Source: Lacticaseibacillus porcinae
GTDB taxonomy: Bacteria; Bacillota; Bacilli; Lactobacillales; Lactobacillaceae
DNA length: 64,000 bases
Assembly: GCF_003946305.1 (NCBI RefSeq)
Contig: NZ_RHNS01000001.1
Coordinates: 248,001 to 312,000, forward strand
Reading direction: 5' to 3'
The translations under genes were made by a program, and so were the position numbers. Positions 8,577 to 16,993 of the stretch are shown in pieces. The notes under the pieces are model-generated. The model saw only the letters and a list, made by a program, of their open reading frames with translations, had not been told where the DNA came from and did not search any database. How positions within the stretch are numbered: the first letter of the stretch is position 1; each line of letters opens with the position of its first letter.

Positions 8577-9077
8577 TTAGGCCTTATTCAGGCGGTGTGC
8601 TAATGGGTGGCGCAACTTGTGCATCCAAGGGACCACCACTTCGTCCATCGCCGCATAATCGTCCACTAACGACACCACGAAGCTTTCTTTATACTTCGGC
8701 AATGCAAGAGTCGCCCCCCACATATGCTTGATGATGATGTCTTTTTCCATTGGCGAAAGATCCGTCAACTTCTCCGCGTTCCGCAAAGCGATGCGCGGGT
8801 GGATGTAGGCGTGCGTGCCTAAGTCGAACTTAGTCACCCGCCAGTCATAATAAAACAAGTCATGCAACAGACCTGCTCGAGCGAGTGCGCGAACATTTAA
8901 ATGCCACTTCTTACCAAGCAAATAGCTTTGGTAAGAAACGCTGATACAGTGAGTCAGACGATCAGAATAATGGTGCTGGGTGTAGTTTGCGAGTTTTTGC
9001 ACGGCAGGTTGTGCCAGCAAGTCATCAACGTAACTACGATATTCCGCGTCTTGCGTCCAATCAAGCTTAGTGCTCAT
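8577..9077 (-). CDS. HD-domain phosphohydrolase-like protein
   Basis: A 166-residue protein with the HD-superfamily metal-binding pattern: a histidine at THC (residue about 43), the HD pair in GLLHDLFYYDW (about 71-72), further histidines in HAYIHPR (about 88-92), and a late aspartate in SLVDDYAAMDE. Proteins of this kind hydrolyse nucleotide phosphates or act on related substrates; the substrate cannot be read from the sequence. Single gene with its own terminator; no operon partner. Confidence 0.75.
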   Translation of the reverse strand: MSTKLDWTQDAEYRSYVDDLLAQPAVQKLANYTQHHYSDRLTHCISVSYQSYLLGKKWHLNVRALARAGLLHDLFYYDWRVTKFDLGTHAYIHPRIALRNAEKLTDLSPMEKDIIIKHMWGATLALPKYKESFVVSLVDDYAAMDEVVVPWMHKLRHPLAHRLNKA

Positions 9078-9162
9078 TCAAAAGCCCCTTCTATGCGGTA
9101 ATTGTTCAACACGCCTTCATTATAACAGGTCTATTTTAATTTGGTAGCTAGTTTACATATTC

Positions 9163-9921
9163 TTAAGCAGTTAAGTGGAACATCACCACAGCCGCAGCGA
9201 TGGCGACATTCAAAGATTCAGCAGAGCCTTTGATCGGGATGTACAAATTGGTATCTGTTTCTTCAAGCAAGTCTTTGTTCATCCCGTTACCTTCGTTGCC
9301 GACGATCAAAGCAAAATTGTCACGCGGTTCAACATCGCGATAAGATTTAGCATTAACGTTCAATTCAGTGCCGTACACTGGCATGCCAGCTGCTTGCAAG
9401 TCTTTGATCACCCCAGCAAGAGGCGCTTGAGTGATGTTGACATGGAATTGACTGCCTTGCATCGCACGCAAAACTTTCGGATTGAACGGATCAGCAGTCC
9501 CGTTGCCAAATACCACTTGATGGATCCCAGCCGCGTCAGCAGTCCGCACCAAAGTCCCGACATTACCAGGATCTTGAATGCCGTCTAACAACAAATATTG
9601 CCCGCTTAATTGTTCAGGCAAGGTACCGAGTTCACGAGGCATAATCGCAAAAATACCTTGTGGCGTTGGCGTTTCGGCTAAGTGTTTCGCCACTTCTGGG
9701 CTGATTTCAGTGATCAATTCATAAAAAGGCCGCAGTTCACGTTCTTCGATGAATTTTTCAGTGGCGTAAATGCGCCGTGGGGTTTGACCAGATTTGATCG
9801 CTTCTTGGACCAAATGCCAGCCTTCCAACAAATAAGCGTCGCCGCCTTTTTGATATTTTTTAACCGTGAGCTTCTTAGCGGCTTTGATGTGTTCGTTTTT
9901 TGGTGATGCAATGTATTCCAT
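9163..9921 (-). CDS. TrmH/SpoU-family RNA 2'-O-methyltransferase
   Basis: A SAM-dependent RNA ribose methyltransferase of the SPOUT class, 252 residues. The N-terminal substrate-binding domain (about 1-95, EGWHLVQEAIKSG) is followed by the knotted catalytic domain with motif 1 (DPGNVGTLVRTADAAG), motif 2 (ALIVGNEGNGM) and motif 3 (IPIKGSAESLNVAIAAAV). The target (rRNA or tRNA) cannot be read. In lactobacilli this gene commonly sits near pheST and acyP (established context). The ATG at 9921 follows GGAGG by 8 nt; the longer ORF overlaps the divergent promoter region and is rejected. Confidence 0.92.
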   Translation of the reverse strand: MEYIASPKNEHIKAAKKLTVKKYQKGGDAYLLEGWHLVQEAIKSGQTPRRIYATEKFIEERELRPFYELITEISPEVAKHLAETPTPQGIFAIMPRELGTLPEQLSGQYLLLDGIQDPGNVGTLVRTADAAGIHQVVFGNGTADPFNPKVLRAMQGSQFHVNITQAPLAGVIKDLQAAGMPVYGTELNVNAKSYRDVEPRDNFALIVGNEGNGMNKDLLEETDTNLYIPIKGSAESLNVAIAAAVVMFHLTA

Positions 9922-9994
9922 AATAACCTCCTCAGGTTTCTTCTTGAGTATAACAGTCTTGTGGTTGTGATAAAATACTAATGGAGGGTTCGCT

Positions 9995-10276
9995 ATGGTA
10001 GAAATTACAAAATCAATGCGCGTCACCGGCCTCGTGCAAGGCGTGGGCTTTCGCTGGATGACCAAACGCGTTGCTGATCAGTTAAAAATTCGCGGCTTTG
10101 TTCGCAATGAATGGGACGGCTCAGTGTATATTGAAGCGCAAGGCCCTGCGTTGAATATGGCCAAGTTTGCCGCTGCGGTCAAAGCAAGTCCCACCCCCAG
10201 CGGTCGAGTCGCGACTTACGAAGAACATGTGCTAGATAAGGACTTCCCTTATGACGAGTTTCAAGTGAAGTATTGA
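9995..10276 (+). CDS. acyP: acylphosphatase
   Basis: Hydrolyses carboxyl-phosphate bonds of acylphosphates. The 93-residue length is normal. The signature VTGLVQGVGFRWMTKRVA (about 10-27) has the phosphate-binding arginine, and VRNEWDGSVYIEAQG (about 38-52) has the catalytic Asn of the second family motif. Divergent from the methyltransferase gene with 73 nt between them; that gap carries an extended -10 (TGATAAAAT) for this gene. The ribosome site GGAGGG lies 6 nt before the ATG. Confidence 0.95.
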   Translation: MVEITKSMRVTGLVQGVGFRWMTKRVADQLKIRGFVRNEWDGSVYIEAQGPALNMAKFAAAVKASPTPSGRVATYEEHVLDKDFPYDEFQVKY

Positions 10277-10333
10277 AACTCGTGCCCCTGTCAAGTATAG
10301 TTATTGGCAGTAACGTATGAAGGGATAGACAAC

Positions 10334-11308
10334 ATGCATAGAATAAAAAAATGGGCGACACTCGGTGGGGTCGCCAGCTTAGGGTTGTTTTTAACGGCTT
10401 GTAAGCAACAAGCGACCTCTGGTGTGATGAAGCCACCGACTGGGTTCTTCGGGATGTTTTACAACATTATCGGCAAGCCTTTGCAACATTTAATGGAATG
10501 GATCGCGCAAGGCTTAAACAACCCTAACGGCTACGGGATCGCGATTTTATTGATCACCTTGGTCGTACGTTTGGTCTTATTGCCTGCCATGCTCAATCAA
10601 CAGCGCAACATGACAGCTAGCCAAGAAAAACAAAAGATCTTAAAGCCACAACTTGACATCATTCAAAAGCAAATGAAAAAACCTGGCATCACTCAGGAAG
10701 AAACCATGCGTTTGAATCAAATGATGCAAGAAGTTTACAAGAAAAACGGCACCAGCATGATCCCATCAATGGGTTGCTTGACGCTGCTGATCCAATTGCC
10801 AATTTTCTCAGGGTTGTATCAAGCTGTGGCTTACTCCCCTGAAATTTCTAAAAGTACATTCTTCGGGATTCAACTTGGCCACTCCAGCTTGATCATCACC
10901 TTTGCAGCGACAGCCTTTTACCTCGTTCAAAGTTGGGTGATGTTACAAGGGGTAGCCCCAGAACAACGCAAAGCGATGCAAACTAGCGCGTTGATCTCTC
11001 CGATCATGACTTTCGTCTTCTGTTTGATGTATAATGCCGGCTTAGGCCTTTACTTCTTAGCTGGTGGGGTGATCATCATGATTCAACAATTGATCGTCAC
11101 TTACATCATCACGCCAAACATCCGCAAGCGTTTGGATGCTGAAATGGAAAAGAATCCACCAGTGATCGTGGTTGATGAACATACTTTCGACGCGCCGGTT
11201 GAACCGGCAGTATCCGCACCACTTGATCCTTCCAAACCTGGGATCACCAAAAACAATCGTAATTCTGGCAAGCAAAATCGCAACGCCGGGAAACAACATC
11301 GTCATTAA
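10334..11308 (+). CDS. yidC: YidC/OxaA membrane protein insertase (lipoprotein form)
   Basis: Inserts and folds membrane proteins, alone or with SecYEG. The protein is 324 residues. The lipoprotein signal ends in LGLFLTAC, with the Cys at about residue 23, as in Gram-positive YidC1/2 paralogues. Five membrane segments follow. The conserved arginine of the hydrophilic groove lies in LLITLVVRLVLLP. The basic C-terminal tail (NNRNSGKQNRNAGKQHRH) is typical and can contact the ribosome. The ATG at 10334 is chosen because it begins the signal peptide and follows an AGGG site; ten upstream codons are discarded. Confidence 0.93.
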   Translation: MHRIKKWATLGGVASLGLFLTACKQQATSGVMKPPTGFFGMFYNIIGKPLQHLMEWIAQGLNNPNGYGIAILLITLVVRLVLLPAMLNQQRNMTASQEKQKILKPQLDIIQKQMKKPGITQEETMRLNQMMQEVYKKNGTSMIPSMGCLTLLIQLPIFSGLYQAVAYSPEISKSTFFGIQLGHSSLIITFAATAFYLVQSWVMLQGVAPEQRKAMQTSALISPIMTFVFCLMYNAGLGLYFLAGGVIIMIQQLIVTYIITPNIRKRLDAEMEKNPPVIVVDEHTFDAPVEPAVSAPLDPSKPGITKNNRNSGKQNRNAGKQHRH

Positions 11309-11315
11309 TGCATCA

Positions 11316-11353
11316 AACGCCTCGTCGAATCTGAATTCGACGAGGCGTTTTTT
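11316..11353 (+). terminator. yidC terminator
   Basis: AACGCCTCGTCGAAT/ATTCGACGAGGCGTT stem followed by a T-run on the plus strand. Confidence 0.9.
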
Positions 11354-11634
11354 CATGCATTTAAATTGCGCGCATCCAAGCACTTGAAATTAAATTGTCG
11401 ATTTTGCCTGAGTTTCGATGCCTTTAATTGGCGCTGATGAATTTATCTCAATACAAGACCTTCACTTGTTTCCAGCAATTTCCTGAACTTGCCAACAACG
11501 TCAAGAAGGCGGCTCTCTGCAGTTGTCCGCTTTTTCGTACCACGAGATCTAGACTGGGCGACGTCGCGCTTTTTGAAGCAACGCAACGACGGCTAGTTAC
11601 TCACATTGGTATATCCGCTTCAAATCGCTGGGCA
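11354..11634. other. intergenic stretch with no recognised feature
   Basis: About 280 nt between the convergent yidC and tuf terminators. Short ORFs across it lack ribosome sites and family features. I see no repeat copy, RNA motif or clear palindrome here. Confidence 0.6.
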
Positions 11635-11664
11635 CAAAAAAACACCCTGCATAAGCAGAGTGTT
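11635..11664 (-). terminator. tuf terminator
   Basis: AACACTCTGC/GCAGGGTGTT stem with a T7 tail on the minus strand. Confidence 0.9.
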
Positions 11665-11680
11665 CTTCGTGAAGTCGATG

Positions 11681-12871
11681 TTAGTCCATGATTTCGGAAA
11701 CGACACCGGCACCAACAGTACGGCCACCTTCACGAACAGTGAACTTCGTACCTTTTTCGATCGCAACTGGGCTGATCAAATCAACTTCGAAGGTCACGTT
11801 ATCGCCAGGCATAACCATTTCTACGCCATCTGGCAATTCGATAACACCGGTAACGTCGGTGGTATGGAAGTAGAATTGTGGACGATAGTTGGAGAAGAAT
11901 GGCGTATGACGGCCACCTTCTTCTTTAGTCAAGATATAAACTTCACCCTTGAACTTAGTGTGGAGTTGGATGGAACCTGGCTTAGCTAAAACTTGGCCAC
12001 GTTCAACTTGGTCACGGTTAACACCACGAAGCAAGACACCAACGTTATCGCCGGCTTCACCAAGATCCAAAGTCTTACGGAACATTTCCAGACCCGTAAC
12101 AGTGGACTTGATAACGTCTGGCTTCAAGCCGATGATTTCGACTTCGTCACCGATCTTAACAGTACCACGGTCGATACGACCAGAAGCAACAGTACCACGA
12201 CCAGTGATAGTGAAGACGTCTTCGACAGGCATCAAGAATGGCTTGTCAGTATCACGAACTGGAGTTGGGATGTATTCATCAACCGTGTCCATCAATTCCA
12301 TGATAACTTTTTCTTGTTCTGGGTCGCCTTCAAGAGCTTTGAGGGCAGAACCACGGAGAACAGGAATATCGTCACCAGGGAAATCGTATTCGGACAAGAG
12401 TTCACGAACTTCCATTTCAACAAGGTCAGTTAATTCGTCATCATCAACAAGGTCAGTCTTGTTAAGGAAAACGATCAAGTAGTCAACACCAACCTGGCGA
12501 GCCAAAAGGATGTGTTCACGAGTTTGTGGCATTGGGCCATCAGTAGCCGCAACAACCAAGATCGCACCGTCCATTTGAGCAGCACCGGTGATCATGTTCT
12601 TAACGTAGTCCGCGTGCCCAGGGGCATCGATATGCGCATAGTGGCGCTTTTCGGTTTCGTATTCAACGTGCGCGGTGTTGATCGTGATACCACGTTCTTT
12701 TTCTTCAGGGGCAGCATCGATAGATGCGTAATCTTGCGCTTTAGCAAGACCCTTTTCGGAAAGTACCTTGGTGATAGCCGCGGTCAGAGTAGTCTTACCG
12801 TGGTCAACGTGCCCAATCGTACCAATGTTTACGTGGGGCTTAGTGCGTTCATAGTGTTCTTTTTCAGCCAT
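11681..12871 (-). CDS. tuf: elongation factor Tu
   Basis: GTPase that carries aminoacyl-tRNA to the ribosomal A site. 396 residues. G1 is GHVDHGKTT (about 19-27), the switch region [13 protein letters not shown]3 DAPGHADY, G4 NKTD and G5 GSALKAL; domains 2 and 3 follow from about 210 and 305. The ATG at 12871 ([11 protein letters not shown]) has AGGAGG 11 nt upstream; the longer frame is the 5' UTR. It has a strong promoter of its own and a terminator, so it is a single-gene unit. Codon use looks strongly biased, as expected for a highly expressed gene. Confidence 0.99.
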   Translation of the reverse strand: MAEKEHYERTKPHVNIGTIGHVDHGKTTLTAAITKVLSEKGLAKAQDYASIDAAPEEKERGITINTAHVEYETEKRHYAHIDAPGHADYVKNMITGAAQMDGAILVVAATDGPMPQTREHILLARQVGVDYLIVFLNKTDLVDDDELTDLVEMEVRELLSEYDFPGDDIPVLRGSALKALEGDPEQEKVIMELMDTVDEYIPTPVRDTDKPFLMPVEDVFTITGRGTVASGRIDRGTVKIGDEVEIIGLKPDVIKSTVTGLEMFRKTLDLGEAGDNVGVLLRGVNRDQVERGQVLAKPGSIQLHTKFKGEVYILTKEEGGRHTPFFSNYRPQFYFHTTDVTGVIELPDGVEMVMPGDNVTFEVDLISPVAIEKGTKFTVREGGRTVGAGVVSEIMD

Positions 12872-13003
12872 GAAAAAACGAACCTCCTGTATTTTTGTGC
12901 AAAGTGACATAGCATACGCCATGTATACTCTACGTTATAGTGTACTACATTCACGCCGAATCTCCAAAGGGAAAATTTCGGCTGGAAATGAATTCCGAAA
13001 ATG

Positions 13004-13032
13004 ATTATATCTAGAATCCACGACTTTGTAAA
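13004..13032 (-). promoter_or_regulatory. tuf promoter
   Basis: TTTACA (13032-13027), a 17-nt spacer and TATAAT (13009-13004) on the minus strand. A second -35-like TTGACG lies 7 nt further upstream. The 5' UTR would be about 125 nt. Confidence 0.8.
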
Positions 13033-13075
13033 GGCATAGCGTCAAGTTTTTTTCATTTACAGCAAAATCCCGTCA

Positions 13076-13990
13076 TTATGCCATATCCATTAACTTGCCT
13101 GTTTGTTGTTGGAGCCAATTGAATAAGGCTCGCTCGGCTGGGGTTACGGTGTCTGCTTGTTGATGCAAATAACTTGCCGCAAAATGTTTTGGGTCGTCGA
13201 TGGCTTGATCGATAAATGGATACAAGTACCCTAATTCAAACCGTAAAGTTTCAACTGTTGCTTTCATCAACTCTGGATCATTCAACCCGACTTGCAACTG
13301 CACTTGATTCAACACGGCAAGCAACGTCGGATCACTTAACACCCCTGGCAATTCGTTAGGGATCACCGCACCTTGCGTTTGATAGCCTAACACTTGCACT
13401 TCGCGATCATCCCCGACTGCGGTCAACGCATCAAGCAAGCTGATCCGCACGGCTGGATGAACGTCTGGATCAACTAAGTTGGCCGCCGCTGAGGCAATCA
13501 ATTGTGCTTTCGGTAAACGCCCCAATGATTGCAACATACTTTCTTGTTCATGGGCCGAAAAACCGCCTAAATGACGCAATTGTTTGGCCAAGTCGTCGAT
13601 TTCAGTCGCATGCGCGGCCAGATCCTCAGCTTCTGCCGCTTCGATCCGCGCTTGGATCGCCGCTTTTTGACTAGGCGTCACATGGTGTAATACCGCCCAA
13701 GCAAAGCGATAATCAGGCAACGCCAATAAGGTGTCATAAATCGTGGTGGTACCTTTTTCTGAGGCCAGAAAATCTTCCATGTACTCAGATAAGTAGGCGA
13801 CAGCTTCTTGTGGCTGCTTTAACCCGTTTTCAGCAGCCACCAATAACTTCGCCACCTCAAAATCCGGTGCTTCTTTGAAGGCTTTTTCTAAATGGGCAAC
13901 AGCACTGGCATAATTTTCACTATGCAATGCGCGGGTCCCTAAAATTAAATGTCGACTTGAGTTATTTGGCATGGTGACAACTTTTCCCAA
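13076..13990 (-). CDS. tetratricopeptide-repeat protein
   Basis: A soluble, helix-rich protein of about 304 residues with TPR-like units near the N-terminus (SRHLILGTRALHSENYASAV, then AHLEKAFKEAPDFEVAKLL). The C-terminal half is helical without a recognised enzyme motif. TPR proteins mediate protein contacts; the partner is unknown. In lactobacilli a TPR gene often lies between RNase J2 and tuf (established context). The start is uncertain: a TTG at 13990 has AAAGGAG 8 nt upstream, whereas the ATG at 13972 has no good site; I use the TTG. A strong hairpin separates it from the rnjB stop. Confidence 0.75.
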   Translation of the reverse strand: MGKVVTMPNNSSRHLILGTRALHSENYASAVAHLEKAFKEAPDFEVAKLLVAAENGLKQPQEAVAYLSEYMEDFLASEKGTTTIYDTLLALPDYRFAWAVLHHVTPSQKAAIQARIEAAEAEDLAAHATEIDDLAKQLRHLGGFSAHEQESMLQSLGRLPKAQLIASAAANLVDPDVHPAVRISLLDALTAVGDDREVQVLGYQTQGAVIPNELPGVLSDPTLLAVLNQVQLQVGLNDPELMKATVETLRFELGYLYPFIDQAIDDPKHFAASYLHQQADTVTPAERALFNWLQQQTGKLMDMA

Positions 13991-14023
13991 AACCTTGGCT
14001 CCTTTCAAAATCCCTGTAGTGCA

Positions 14024-14064
14024 CAACAGCACCGCCGAGCTGGATCGGCTCAGAGGTGCTGTTG
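14024..14064 (-). other. strong hairpin between rnjB and the TPR gene, without T-run
   Basis: CAACAGCACC...GGTGCTGTTG with an inner GAGC/GCTC extension, starting 5 nt after the rnjB stop. No U-tract follows, so it is more likely a processing or stability element than a terminator. Confidence 0.6.
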
Positions 14065-14068
14065 AGTG

Positions 14069-15751
14069 TTATTGACGTTTGGCGCTGTTTTGATTGACTT
14101 CCATGATCACTGGCAAGATCACCGGACGGCGCTTGGTTTGATCAAATAAGAAGTGGCTCAGATCATCGCGAACGGCTTGTTTCAAGGTGCTCCAATCAAA
14201 TTCTTTGTGATCGAGATTTTTTTGAATCGAATCTGTCACCAATTTCGCTGATTCTTGCAACAGATCCTTGGACGTCTTCATGTAAACAAACCCACGTGAT
14301 TGGATCTTTGGATGCGCAACGACTTTCTTCTTCTTGCGATCAATGGTGACGACCGCAATAAAGATGCCGTCTTCAGCTAACATCTTCCGATCACGCAACA
14401 CAATATTCCCAATATCCCCGACGCCGATGCCATCGATCATGGTATTGCCAGCATCAACATGGCCGGCGTTGTGCATTTTGCCTTTTTCAATGGACAAAAT
14501 GTCACCCATAGAAGGAATGAAAATGTGAGAATAAGGAATGCCAACTTCATGCGCGATTTCAGCATGGGCAGCCAATAAGCGGTATTCGCCGATCACTGGC
14601 ACCACAAACTTAGGCCGCAACAAGTTCAACATCAATTGCAAGTCTTGCTTGTTGGCATGACCTGAGGCATGTAAGGTGTCGCTGACGGTTTTAACTTCGC
14701 CACCAGCACGATAGATCAAGTCTTTGGTCTTGGCCGCCATGGTTTCCATGGCATGAGAGATCGTGGTGGTGATAAACACCAGATCCCCTTCATGAATGTG
14801 GATCAAGCGATGTTTAGAAGTCGCCATCCGTTGCAACGACTTCAATGGTTCGCCCATCCGCCCAGTTTCTAAGATCACCGTTTGTTCAGGGGCAAGTTCT
14901 TTCAAGTCTTTAGTCGTGGCCAAAATGTCGCTGTTCGGCAACTTGATGTATTTCATCTTGATGGCAGTTTTAACGATTTTTTGGACATCGCGACCAGTCA
15001 ATACGACGCGACGGTCGTTAGCAGCGGCTGCATCGAGCACTTGTTGGATCCGTTCAATGTTTGACGCGACCCCAGCAACAATGATCCTGCCTGCATGGTA
15101 TTTGAAGGTTTCTTTGATAGTGCCATAAATTTCACGTTCAGAAGCATTGGTGTAAGGAGATTCTGCATTAGCAGAATCAGATAACAACGCCAAGACGCGA
15201 TTTTCACCGATATGCGCTAAGCGTGCCAAGTCAGTGCGATACATTGGACGAGCACTTTGATCGAACTTGAAGTCCCCGGTGTACACGATTTGCCCGGCTT
15301 GCGTTTGAATATCGATCCCTAAGCTCCCAGGAATACTGTGAGTGGTGCGGAAGAAAGAGACTGACACATTGCCAAAGTCAATGACAGACTTTTCATCAAT
15401 GACATGGAAGTCTTTGAACTTCTTAGCATCTGGATGCGTGCTGGTGGTCAATTTGGCCAAGGCAATGGTCAATTCACTCCCAAACACTGGTACTTGATGT
15501 TCTGCTAAGAAGTATGGCAAAGCGCCGATAGCATCAGCATGCCCATGCGTCAAGAAGATCCCGGCGATGCGGTCGGCGTTTTCTTCCAGGTAAGTTAAGT
15601 CTGGGATCACAATATCGATCCCCAGTAATTCGTTGTCAGGATATTTTAACCCAAAATCGACAACAAAAATTTGATCGTCCACTTCGACAGCATACATGTT
15701 CTTACCATTCTCACGCACACCACCGAGGGCAACCAGATTGATTTTCGTCAT
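14069..15751 (-). CDS. rnjB: ribonuclease J2
   Basis: A metallo-beta-lactamase/beta-CASP ribonuclease, 560 residues, partner of RNase J1 in mRNA decay and rRNA maturation. The metal motif reads THGHADAIGALPYF: the second His of the canonical HxHxDH is Ala, as in the RNase J2 branch, which has weak activity of its own. The J1 paralogue at 39910-41592 keeps HGHEDH, which supports the assignment. Later motifs HSIPGSLGI, TGDFKFD, SDSANAE and the C-terminal domain are present. The start ATG at 15751 follows GAGGTG. Co-transcribed with the TPR gene is likely. Confidence 0.9.
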   Translation of the reverse strand: MTKINLVALGGVRENGKNMYAVEVDDQIFVVDFGLKYPDNELLGIDIVIPDLTYLEENADRIAGIFLTHGHADAIGALPYFLAEHQVPVFGSELTIALAKLTTSTHPDAKKFKDFHVIDEKSVIDFGNVSVSFFRTTHSIPGSLGIDIQTQAGQIVYTGDFKFDQSARPMYRTDLARLAHIGENRVLALLSDSANAESPYTNASEREIYGTIKETFKYHAGRIIVAGVASNIERIQQVLDAAAANDRRVVLTGRDVQKIVKTAIKMKYIKLPNSDILATTKDLKELAPEQTVILETGRMGEPLKSLQRMATSKHRLIHIHEGDLVFITTTISHAMETMAAKTKDLIYRAGGEVKTVSDTLHASGHANKQDLQLMLNLLRPKFVVPVIGEYRLLAAHAEIAHEVGIPYSHIFIPSMGDILSIEKGKMHNAGHVDAGNTMIDGIGVGDIGNIVLRDRKMLAEDGIFIAVVTIDRKKKKVVAHPKIQSRGFVYMKTSKDLLQESAKLVTDSIQKNLDHKEFDWSTLKQAVRDDLSHFLFDQTKRRPVILPVIMEVNQNSAKRQ

Positions 15752-15917
15752 GGTTTCACCTCATATTAAATTATCACCGCACATTTCGCGGTCACGGTTT
15801 TTCCTAACAACTAGTGTACCACACCCACTTGAGAAAACCTATGCTTGCTGGATGCAAGTGTTTTCGGGAATACCTCCCCCATTGATGTCGAGCATTTGCA
15901 TGCAACACACCGACGTC

Positions 15918-16031
15918 GAGTTTTGAAACGCAACGTCGATACAGCTAACTACGCAAAAGACGTCACGTCAAAACCCGACGCAACGCCTTCTGCTAGGTTA
16001 CCTGATCGACTAAGTTCGCTTTTCAAAACTC
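15918..16031. repeat. long imperfect inverted repeat between rpsO and rnjB
   Basis: Outer arms GAGTTTTGAAACGC (15918-15931) and GCTTTTCAAAACTC (16018-16031); inner arms GTCGATACAGCTAAC (15935-15949) and GTTACCTGATCGAC (15997-16010). The loop holds GACGTCACGTC. No coding potential. The 327-nt gap from 15752 to 16078 otherwise holds only the rpsO terminator and the rnjB upstream region. It is not a copy of the large composite repeat. Confidence 0.7.
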
Positions 16032-16036
16032 TGGAC

Positions 16037-16070
16037 AAAAAAAGCACCCAGGAAAAATTCCTGAGTGCTG
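16037..16070 (-). terminator. rpsO terminator
   Basis: GCACTCAGGA/TCCTGGGTGC stem with T7 tail on the minus strand, just after the rpsO stop. Confidence 0.9.
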
Positions 16071-16078
16071 CTTGGATA

Positions 16079-16348
16079 TTAACGACGCAGACCTAAAGCC
16101 TTGATGAGGTCACGGTAGCGAGTAACATCTTTGTTACGCAAGTAGCGTAACAAGTTACGACGTTGGCCGATCTTCTTCATCAAACCAACATATGAATGAT
16201 GGTCTTTATGATGAACATCCAAGTGATCGTTTAATGCTAAGATGTCAGCAGTCAAAACAGCGATTTGGACTTCTGGTGAGCCAGTGTCGCCTTCGTGACG
16301 TGCGAACTTAGCGATGATTTCGTTCTTTTGTGTTTGTGAAATAGCCAT
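16079..16348 (-). CDS. rpsO: 30S ribosomal protein S15
   Basis: Binds 16S rRNA near the three-way junction of the central domain and helps nucleate platform assembly. 89 residues, the usual length. Signature blocks [30 protein letters not shown] and [19 protein letters not shown] are all present. GAAAGGTGG precedes the ATG at 16348. Single gene with its own terminator; rpsT is divergent. Confidence 0.98.
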   Translation of the reverse strand: MAISQTQKNEIIAKFARHEGDTGSPEVQIAVLTADILALNDHLDVHHKDHHSYVGLMKKIGQRRNLLRYLRNKDVTRYRDLIKALGLRR

Positions 16349-16532
16349 GAGTTATTTCCACCTTTCAAATATAATTGCCTGAGACTGAGAATTGCGCGGT
16401 GAACCGCAAAGCTAAGTGACAGGTTCAAAAGTACTCGTTAACTTTACAAGACTCGTGGCACAATTGCAAGTTTTTTACTTGTGGTCAATTCAGAAAAATT
16501 TGCTATCAAGCAATTTTCCTTTACGGTTTTTA

Positions 16533-16561
16533 TTGCAATGCTTTCTAGCCTTGGGTATAAT
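16533..16561 (+). promoter_or_regulatory. rpsT promoter
   Basis: TTGCAA (16533-16538), 17-nt spacer, TATAAT (16556-16561). Upstream sequence is AT-rich. Confidence 0.85.
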
Positions 16562-16618
16562 GTTTGCTGTTGAAGCAAAAACCATGGTATCAACTAATAA
16601 ACTCCGGAGGTGAACCTC

Positions 16619-16873
16619 ATGCCACAAATCAAATCTGCTATCAAGCGCGTGAAGACTCAAGAAGCTTCTCGCCAAGCTAACGCAGCGCAAGCAAGCGCAA
16701 TGCGTAGCACGATCAAAAAGTTCAAGGCTGCCCAAGCAGCTGGTGCGGACAACGCTGCTGAATTATTAAAGGATGCAACGCGCGCCATTGATAAAGCTGA
16801 AACTAAAGGCTTGATCCACAAGAACAAAGCCGGCCGCGATAAGAGCCGTCTTTCCGCATTACTCAACAAGTAA
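16619..16873 (+). CDS. rpsT: 30S ribosomal protein S20
   Basis: Primary 16S rRNA-binding protein that stabilises early 30S assembly. 84 residues of basic helices: [20 protein letters not shown], then [11 protein letters not shown] and [21 protein letters not shown]. The ATG at 16619 follows GGAGGTG by 6 nt; an in-frame GTG three codons earlier overlaps that site and is rejected. Strong promoter upstream and terminator downstream make it a single-gene unit. Confidence 0.97.
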   Translation: MPQIKSAIKRVKTQEASRQANAAQASAMRSTIKKFKAAQAAGADNAAELLKDATRAIDKAETKGLIHKNKAGRDKSRLSALLNK

Positions 16874-16880
16874 TCGCGAT

Positions 16881-16905
16881 GCTTCGCTTCGGCGGAGCTT
16901 TTTTT
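16881..16905 (+). terminator. rpsT terminator
   Basis: GCTTCGC-TTCG-GCGGAGC with a T7 tail. Confidence 0.85.
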
Positions 16906-16954
16906 GTATCCAGCGCATTTTAAAGCGTACTTCGTGGATCCAGTGTCCCTATCA

Positions 16955-16993
16955 AAAATACGACCTCACTTTTTGGTGAGGTCGTATTTTTTA
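16955..16993. terminator. bidirectional terminator between rpsT and holA
   Basis: AATACGACCTCAC/GTGAGGTCGTATT stem flanked by A- and T-runs, so it can work on both strands. Confidence 0.85.

Noticed and set aside
11354-11634. Possible repeat related to 15918-16031
   Set aside because: Only a short stretch (GCAACGCAACGACG against GAAACGCAACGTCG) is alike; it lacks the inverted arms.
14069-15751. Loss of one metal-binding His in RNase J2 as a mutation
   Set aside because: Replacement of the second His in HxHxDH is normal for the RNase J2 branch; the J1 paralogue in the window keeps it.
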